In this document: positions 60,512 through 64,000 of the stretch, one piece after another
Position numbering within the stretch: position 1 is the stretch's first letter
Layout: each line of letters begins with the position of its first letter
NCBI RefSeq assembly: GCF_002938435.1
Contig: NZ_POQT01000013.1
Coordinates: 1 to 64,000, forward strand
DNA length: 64,000 nt
Direction: 5' to 3'
Origin: Blastococcus saxobsidens
Lineage (GTDB): Bacteria; Actinomycetota; Actinomycetes; Mycobacteriales; Geodermatophilaceae
Translations under genes and position numbers: made by a program
Notes under the pieces: generated by a model
The model's database searches: none
The model's input: the letters and a program-made list of their open reading frames with translations, nothing else
What the model was told of the DNA's origin: nothing

Positions 60512-61474
60512 ATGGGTCGACGACCGGTGCGAGCGGTGACCGTGCGGAGCCGGTTCGAGCGGATGGTCTCGGCCGTCGAGCGCGCGCAGGTGCTCGACGC
60601 CCCGAGCTACCAGGTCGAGCACGGCGTCTCGCTGACCTTCCTGCTCGCCGGCCGGTACGCCCGGCCGCTGCAGGACCTGCTGCACGGCGTCTGGCTCGGC
60701 CACCCCGTGCACCCCTTCCTCGTCACGGTTCCCGTCGGGGCGTGGACCGCCGCAGCGCTGCTCGACGGCCTCGACGCCACCGGCCGCGGCGGCCCGGGCA
60801 CCGCCCAGGCGGCGCAGGCCGTCGTCGGCCTGGGCGTCGCGGGTGCGGTGGCGTCGGCGGCCACCGGGATGACCGACTGGCAGCACGCGCACGACGAGGC
60901 CCGCCGGGTCGGACTGGTCCACGCGGCCCTGAACAGCACGGCGCTGGCGCTCTACTCCTGGTCGCTCGCCGACCGTCGGCGGGGCCGGGCGGTCCGGGCG
61001 CGGGTGACCGCCGCCGTCGGGTACGCCGTCGTCCTGGCCGGCGGGTATCTCGGCGGCACGCTCTCCTACCGCCACCGGCTGGGCGTCGACCACTCCGTCG
61101 GCAGCCGCGAGCCCCGACGGTTCACCCGGGTCGCCGATCTCGCCGACCTCCCGGACGGCGAGCCGGTGGGCGTAGACGTGGCCGGCGTGCCCGTCGTGCT
61201 GGTCGGCACCGAGGGGGCCGTGCGGGCCGTGAGCGGCCGCTGCCCGCACCAGGGGGCGCCCCTGGGCGAGGGCTGGCTGCACCGCGACGAGCTGGTCTGC
61301 CCCTGGCACGGTTCACGCTTCGACCTCGACACCGGGGAGCCGGCGCAGGGGCCGTCGACCGCGCCGCTGCCGTGCTACGACACACGCATCCGCGACGGTC
61401 GCGTCGAGGTGCGCCGGCGGGCGCACTGGCGCTCGGCCACGGCGCTCACCACGGTCGAGGAGGCCTCACGATGA
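60512..61474 (+). CDS. DUF2231 membrane protein fused to a Rieske 2Fe-2S domain
   Basis: 320 residues from ATG; a GTG eight codons later is an equally good start. The first 210 residues are the four-helix DUF2231 (LGHPVHPFLVTVPVGAWTAA, ATGMTDWQHA, GYLGGTLSYRHRLG). The C-terminal Rieske domain binds a 2Fe-2S cluster through CPHQGAPLG and CPWHGSRFDL (C-x-H...C-x2-H). It is probably a membrane-bound electron carrier. The next gene overlaps it by ATGA. Confidence 0.88.
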   Translation: MGRRPVRAVTVRSRFERMVSAVERAQVLDAPSYQVEHGVSLTFLLAGRYARPLQDLLHGVWLGHPVHPFLVTVPVGAWTAAALLDGLDATGRGGPGTAQAAQAVVGLGVAGAVASAATGMTDWQHAHDEARRVGLVHAALNSTALALYSWSLADRRRGRAVRARVTAAVGYAVVLAGGYLGGTLSYRHRLGVDHSVGSREPRRFTRVADLADLPDGEPVGVDVAGVPVVLVGTEGAVRAVSGRCPHQGAPLGEGWLHRDELVCPWHGSRFDLDTGEPAQGPSTAPLPCYDTRIRDGRVEVRRRAHWRSATALTTVEEASR

Positions 61475-61959
61475 AGGCCGACGAGGTGCTGATCGCCCAC
61501 CACGACGTGCTGCGCGGGCTGCTCCGCGAGCTGGCGGGGACGACGGGGGCGGAGCTCGGACGGCGGGAGGAGCTCCGCGACCGGCTGCTGCGCGAGCTGG
61601 AGATCCACACCCAGATCGAGGACGAGCTGTTCTACCCGGCGGTCGTGGACGTCTCGCCGCTGCTCGCCCTGGCGCACGCCGAGCACCGGCAGATCGACGA
61701 CCAGCTCGCCACCGTCATGCGGCTGCCCGTCGACGACCCCGACTTCGGCGCCGAGGTGCGCATGCTCGAGAAGACGCTGCGCCACCACACCATGGAGGAG
61801 GAGGAGCGGATGTTCCCCCAGTCCCACTCGCTGGGCGAGGCGCGGCTGGAGGAGCTCGGCGAGCAGCTGCGCGAGCGGCAGCGCGAGCTGGCCGCGTCCG
61901 GCGGCATGCGGCTGGTCATGCGGCTCAAGCGGGCGACGCTGCGCGTCACGAAGGCCTGA
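61471..61959 (+). CDS. Hemerythrin-domain protein
   Basis: 162 residues, ATGA overlap with the Rieske gene. Diiron ligands are spread as in hemerythrins: IAHHDVLRGLL, EIHTQIEDELFYPAV, LAHAEHRQIDDQL and LRHHTMEEEERMFP. Such proteins bind O2 or NO or sense oxidants. The coupling suggests it works with the Rieske protein in redox or oxygen sensing, which is inference. Confidence 0.9.
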   Translation: MKADEVLIAHHDVLRGLLRELAGTTGAELGRREELRDRLLRELEIHTQIEDELFYPAVVDVSPLLALAHAEHRQIDDQLATVMRLPVDDPDFGAEVRMLEKTLRHHTMEEEERMFPQSHSLGEARLEELGEQLRERQRELAASGGMRLVMRLKRATLRVTKA

Positions 61960-61962
61960 CCC

Positions 61963-62000
61963 CCGGTGCCCCGGTCGCACGTCGCCGACCGAGGCACCGG
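61963..62000. terminator. Hairpin between convergent hemerythrin and NlpC/P60 genes
   Basis: A 15-base stem with one mismatch (61963-61977 with 61986-62000, CCGGTGCC...GGCACCGG ends) around an 8-base loop. Located just after the hemerythrin stop and just before the NlpC/P60 stop at 62007. Confidence 0.65.
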
Positions 62001-62006
62001 ACGGGC

Positions 62007-62525
62007 TCAGACGACCCGGCGCGCGGTGTTGTAGCCCCACATCGAGTCGACCGGCACGACGGAGACCGGGTTGCCGTAGGTGGAGGAGTGCACCATCTGC
62101 CCGTTCCCGACGTACATGCCGACGTGGCCGACCGGGTCGTAGAAGAAGATCAGGTCACCGGGCTGCAGGTCCGCCCGGTCCACGGGGACGCCCGCCGTCG
62201 ACTGCGCCCGCGACGTGCGGGGGATCGACACGCCGGCAGCCTGGTACGCCGAGTACGTCAGACCCGAGCAGTCGTACCCGCCCGGTCCGGTGCCGCCCCA
62301 CGCGTAGGGCGCCCCCAGCTGTGCCAGCGCCGTGTCGACGGCCACCTGCGCCGCGGTGTTCGGCGCGGCGGCCAGGGCGACCGGCGCCGGGGCGGCCGGC
62401 GCCACGGCGCCGACGGAGGCGGACGCGGTGAGGGGGGTGAGCGCGATCCCCGCGCCGGTGACGAGGGCGAGCGCCGCCCCGCGGAAGGAACGACGGGTGA
62501 GCGTGAACGTACGAGTGGTCGTCAT
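62007..62525 (-). CDS. Secreted NlpC/P60 peptidoglycan endopeptidase
   Basis: 172 residues. RRSFRGAALALVTGAGIALT is a signal peptide with a twin-arginine-like start. The catalytic domain has WGGTGPGGYDCSGLTYSAYQ (C86), GHVGMYVGNG (H133) and MVHSS (H145), the NlpC/P60 triad order. It probably cleaves stem-peptide bonds during growth or separation. A ydaO-type riboswitch lies in its leader, so cyclic di-AMP is expected to control it. Confidence 0.92.
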   Translation of the reverse strand: MTTTRTFTLTRRSFRGAALALVTGAGIALTPLTASASVGAVAPAAPAPVALAAAPNTAAQVAVDTALAQLGAPYAWGGTGPGGYDCSGLTYSAYQAAGVSIPRTSRAQSTAGVPVDRADLQPGDLIFFYDPVGHVGMYVGNGQMVHSSTYGNPVSVVPVDSMWGYNTARRVV

Positions 62526-62540
62526 GGACGACGGGTTCTC

Positions 62541-62697
62541 CTGTTCTCCATCGACCGCCTACCGGGTGAGCTGACGGGTTCGGGCGGGGAGATCGCCCGG
62601 CGCGACCGGCGGGATCCGGTCGAGCTTCACCCCAGGACTGCGGTGGGTCCCCGGCCCGGCACCGGAGGTCTCCGGCGCCGGTTCGGCGGTGTCCGGT
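62541..62697 (-). ncRNA. ydaO/yuaA (cyclic di-AMP) riboswitch
   Basis: The leader of the NlpC/P60 gene, read leftward, contains the conserved pieces of the ydaO class in the right order: ACCGCCGAACC (62684-62694 region), GGGGACCCACC (62642-62652), GGGGTGAAGC (62625-62634), CCGAACCCGTCAGCTCACC (about 62566-62584) and GTAGGCGG before GGAGA. This matches actinobacterial ydaO riboswitches that control rpf and NlpC/P60 wall-hydrolase genes. Ligand binding normally switches such genes off. Confidence 0.85.
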
Positions 62698-63080
62698 CGG
62701 GTGCCACCAGGTGCGGTGACGACGGGGCCTCGGCCGGACGGCGACGACGCTAGGTCCGTCATCGGGGCGTCACAAAGCGGCCGTGACGGCTTCCCCGAGC
62801 GCCGGGCGGACGGCCCTGGAGGCACGCCGCGAGGACGACTCGCGGCCCGACCACGACCGATCCCGGCGGCGGTCCCGGGTCGCAGCGGGCTCGTCCCCAC
62901 GGAGAGCGATCGGCCGCATACTTCGCCGCGGCGGCGTGGCGCGACAGAGCGTCCGTGCACGGTCGGCGCGGCGCCGTTCCCGGCTGGATCGGGACGACGA
63001 CCCCATGACGCCGGGACACGTCCCGCCCCACGGTGGTCCTCGCCTGCCGGGAAGGCCCCGGCAGCGTTGGAGGTGGACCC
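62698..63080. other. Intergenic region upstream of the riboswitch
   Basis: It must hold the promoter of the riboswitch-NlpC/P60 transcript (leftward) and that of the membrane protein at 63081 (rightward). No gene is seen. Confidence 0.5.
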
Positions 63081-63809
63081 ATGACCGCTGAGCCCCTGAC
63101 CCCGGCTCCGCCCGCGACCGGACCGGGACGGCTGCCCGTTCCCCGGCCGGCGCCCATCGGCCGGCGCACCGCCGTCGTGTGCCTCGTCGTCGGATCGGCG
63201 CTGAACCTCGCCGAGGCGCTCATCGGCCGGGTGGTGGGCCAGAACGGCTCCGTCGCCGGCAGCCTCGAGGCGTGGGAGCAGCAGCCCACCCTGGCCTCGA
63301 TCGGTCTCGCCGTCGGCACGATCGCCGTTCCGTTCCTGCTGCTCGCCATCGTGGCCATGGCCCAGCTCGTCCGGCCGCACATGCCCCGCCTGGGCGCCGT
63401 CGCCGCCTTCCTCGGCTACGTCGGCGGCCTGGGCTTCCTCGGCATCCACGCCGTCTCGATCATCGACCGCGCGGCCGTCGACCAGCCCGACCGGCAGGCG
63501 ATGGTGAGCCTGATCGAGTCGGCGCAGAGCAGCCCGCTCGCCATCCTGATCCTGGCGCCGTTCATGCTCGGCCTGATGGGAGCGGTGTTGCTCGTCTCGA
63601 TCGGCTTCCTGCGCACCCGCGCGGTGCCGGTGTGGATCCCCGTCCTCCTCCTGGTCTTCCTGGTGCTCGACTTCGGACCGTTCTCCACCGGCCCCGTCGA
63701 CCCGCACTGGCTCTTCGTCGCCGCGTCCTTCGGCCTGGCCGGATCGGTGGCGCAGCGCAGTGACCGGCAGTGGTGGACGGGTGCTCCCGACCGGGACGTG
63801 ACCCCCTGA
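63081..63809 (+). CDS. Membrane protein with about six helices, unassigned
   Basis: 242 residues from ATG with GGAGGTGG ahead. Helices: TAVVCLVVGSALNLAEALIG, LGLAVGTIAVPFLLLAIVAM (approximate), LGAVAAFLGYVGGLGFLGIH, LAILILAPFMLGLMGAVLLV, WIPVLLLVFLVLDF and LFVAASFGLAGSVA. The order resembles DUF4386-like small membrane proteins, but I cannot assign it securely. The next gene starts 44 bases later. Confidence 0.7.
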   Translation: MTAEPLTPAPPATGPGRLPVPRPAPIGRRTAVVCLVVGSALNLAEALIGRVVGQNGSVAGSLEAWEQQPTLASIGLAVGTIAVPFLLLAIVAMAQLVRPHMPRLGAVAAFLGYVGGLGFLGIHAVSIIDRAAVDQPDRQAMVSLIESAQSSPLAILILAPFMLGLMGAVLLVSIGFLRTRAVPVWIPVLLLVFLVLDFGPFSTGPVDPHWLFVAASFGLAGSVAQRSDRQWWTGAPDRDVTP

Positions 63810-63853
63810 CCCGGCGCCGGGTTCTCCGTTAGCGTCCGCCGCGGAGGCGACGA

Positions 63854-64000
63854 GTGCTGAGAGGTCGCACGACCGGAGAGGGCCGGGCCGCCACCCTGGC
63901 GGCCCGGCTCTCCGCCGCGGCCGCGATCGGCTGGTTCGCCGTCGGGCTGGTCGCGCACGTCGGCACCCCGGCGGCCGACCGGGTGAGCCTCTTCGCGTCA
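63854..64000 (+). CDS. Start of a further membrane protein, cut by the window edge
   Basis: GTG with GGAGG seven bases ahead opens 49 codons to the window's last base (VLRGRTTGEGRAATLAARLS, then AAAAIGWFAVGLVAHVG). The hydrophobic stretch suggests a membrane protein. The family cannot be told from this much. Confidence 0.6.
   Translation, partial: MLRGRTTGEGRAATLAARLSAAAAIGWFAVGLVAHVGTPAADRVSLFAS

Noticed and set aside
1-64000. tRNA or rRNA genes, CRISPR arrays, prophage or plasmid origin
   Set aside because: I looked for tRNA T-arm signatures, evenly spaced repeats, integrases, terminases and replication proteins and found none.

Overview
The window is very GC-rich (roughly 70-75% over most of its length), with GTG/TTG starts, GTGA and ATGA gene overlaps, a long chaplin-like surface protein with a LAxTG-type sorting signal, a DUF222-HNH endonuclease, an Lsr2-type DNA-binding tail and a ydaO-type riboswitch upstream of an NlpC/P60 gene. 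This points to an actinobacterial chromosome. Geodermatophilaceae (Blastococcus, Geodermatophilus, Modestobacter) is my best guess, by inference only. I see no tRNA, rRNA, CRISPR array, transposase or phage structural gene.

Layout. 1-8.2 kb: the N-terminal part of a CtpI-like P-type ATPase, two exported surface proteins (one chaplin-like), a double ABM-like protein, a Tat-exported metallo-beta-lactamase-fold enzyme and an MFS transporter. 8.6-15.5 kb: a PD-(D/E)XK-like protein, a TM0106-type RecB nuclease/helicase, a zinc-ribbon protein and the first of two nearly identical enoyl-CoA hydratase (ECH) genes, with a stray copy of the ECH 3' end between them. 15.5-22.3 kb: a catabolic cluster (FadR-type regulator, ethanolamine-type permease, glutamine-synthetase-like ligase, gamma-glutamyl hydrolase, aldehyde dehydrogenase, SDR) that fits a gamma-glutamylation route for ethanolamine or a similar amine. 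22.4-27.1 kb: a membrane protein with a HEPN-like motif, a DUF2075 helicase, a MazG-like pyrophosphohydrolase and an EVE-HNH endonuclease. 27.2-28.0 kb: the second ECH copy.

28.0-38.9 kb is the most striking part. It is a defence-type island with a MORC/MutL-like GHKL ATPase of clearly lower GC, a C5 cytosine methyltransferase, a Vsr-type endonuclease, and a leftward five-gene operon encoding a Z1 helicase-like ATPase, a DUF4420 PD-(D/E)XK protein, a second GHKL ATPase and two unrecognised proteins. Every junction in that operon is a 4-base GTGA overlap. The content recalls the Mza (MutL-Z1-DUF-AIPR) type of anti-phage system and the MutL/MORC restriction-modification operons known from comparative genomics. 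I see no AIPR protein, and the last two genes are unassigned.

39-45.4 kb: an ADP-ribosylglycohydrolase/phosphatase fusion broken by two in-frame TGA codons, an ERCC4-Lsr2 fusion, an RHH-Doc toxin-antitoxin pair, a NERD-helicase with a small coupled partner, and a FitA-VapC pair. 45.5-64 kb: ordinary accessory chromosome. It holds secreted phosphoesterases, DUF222-HNH and sulfur-binding-domain-HNH endonucleases, a decayed CocE-type hydrolase, an ECF sigma factor with a GGDEF protein, a SMP-30 protein, a pRiA4b ORF-3 protein, a GT51 transglycosylase, a HAD protein, a ScyD-like exported protein, a Rieske-DUF2231/hemerythrin pair, and an NlpC/P60 hydrolase behind a predicted c-di-AMP riboswitch.

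Together the middle 37 kb holds at least ten proteins of DNA-attack or DNA-modification type and two toxin-antitoxin pairs, interleaved with catabolic genes and flanked by duplicated ECH genes. That is the picture of a recombination-prone accessory region.
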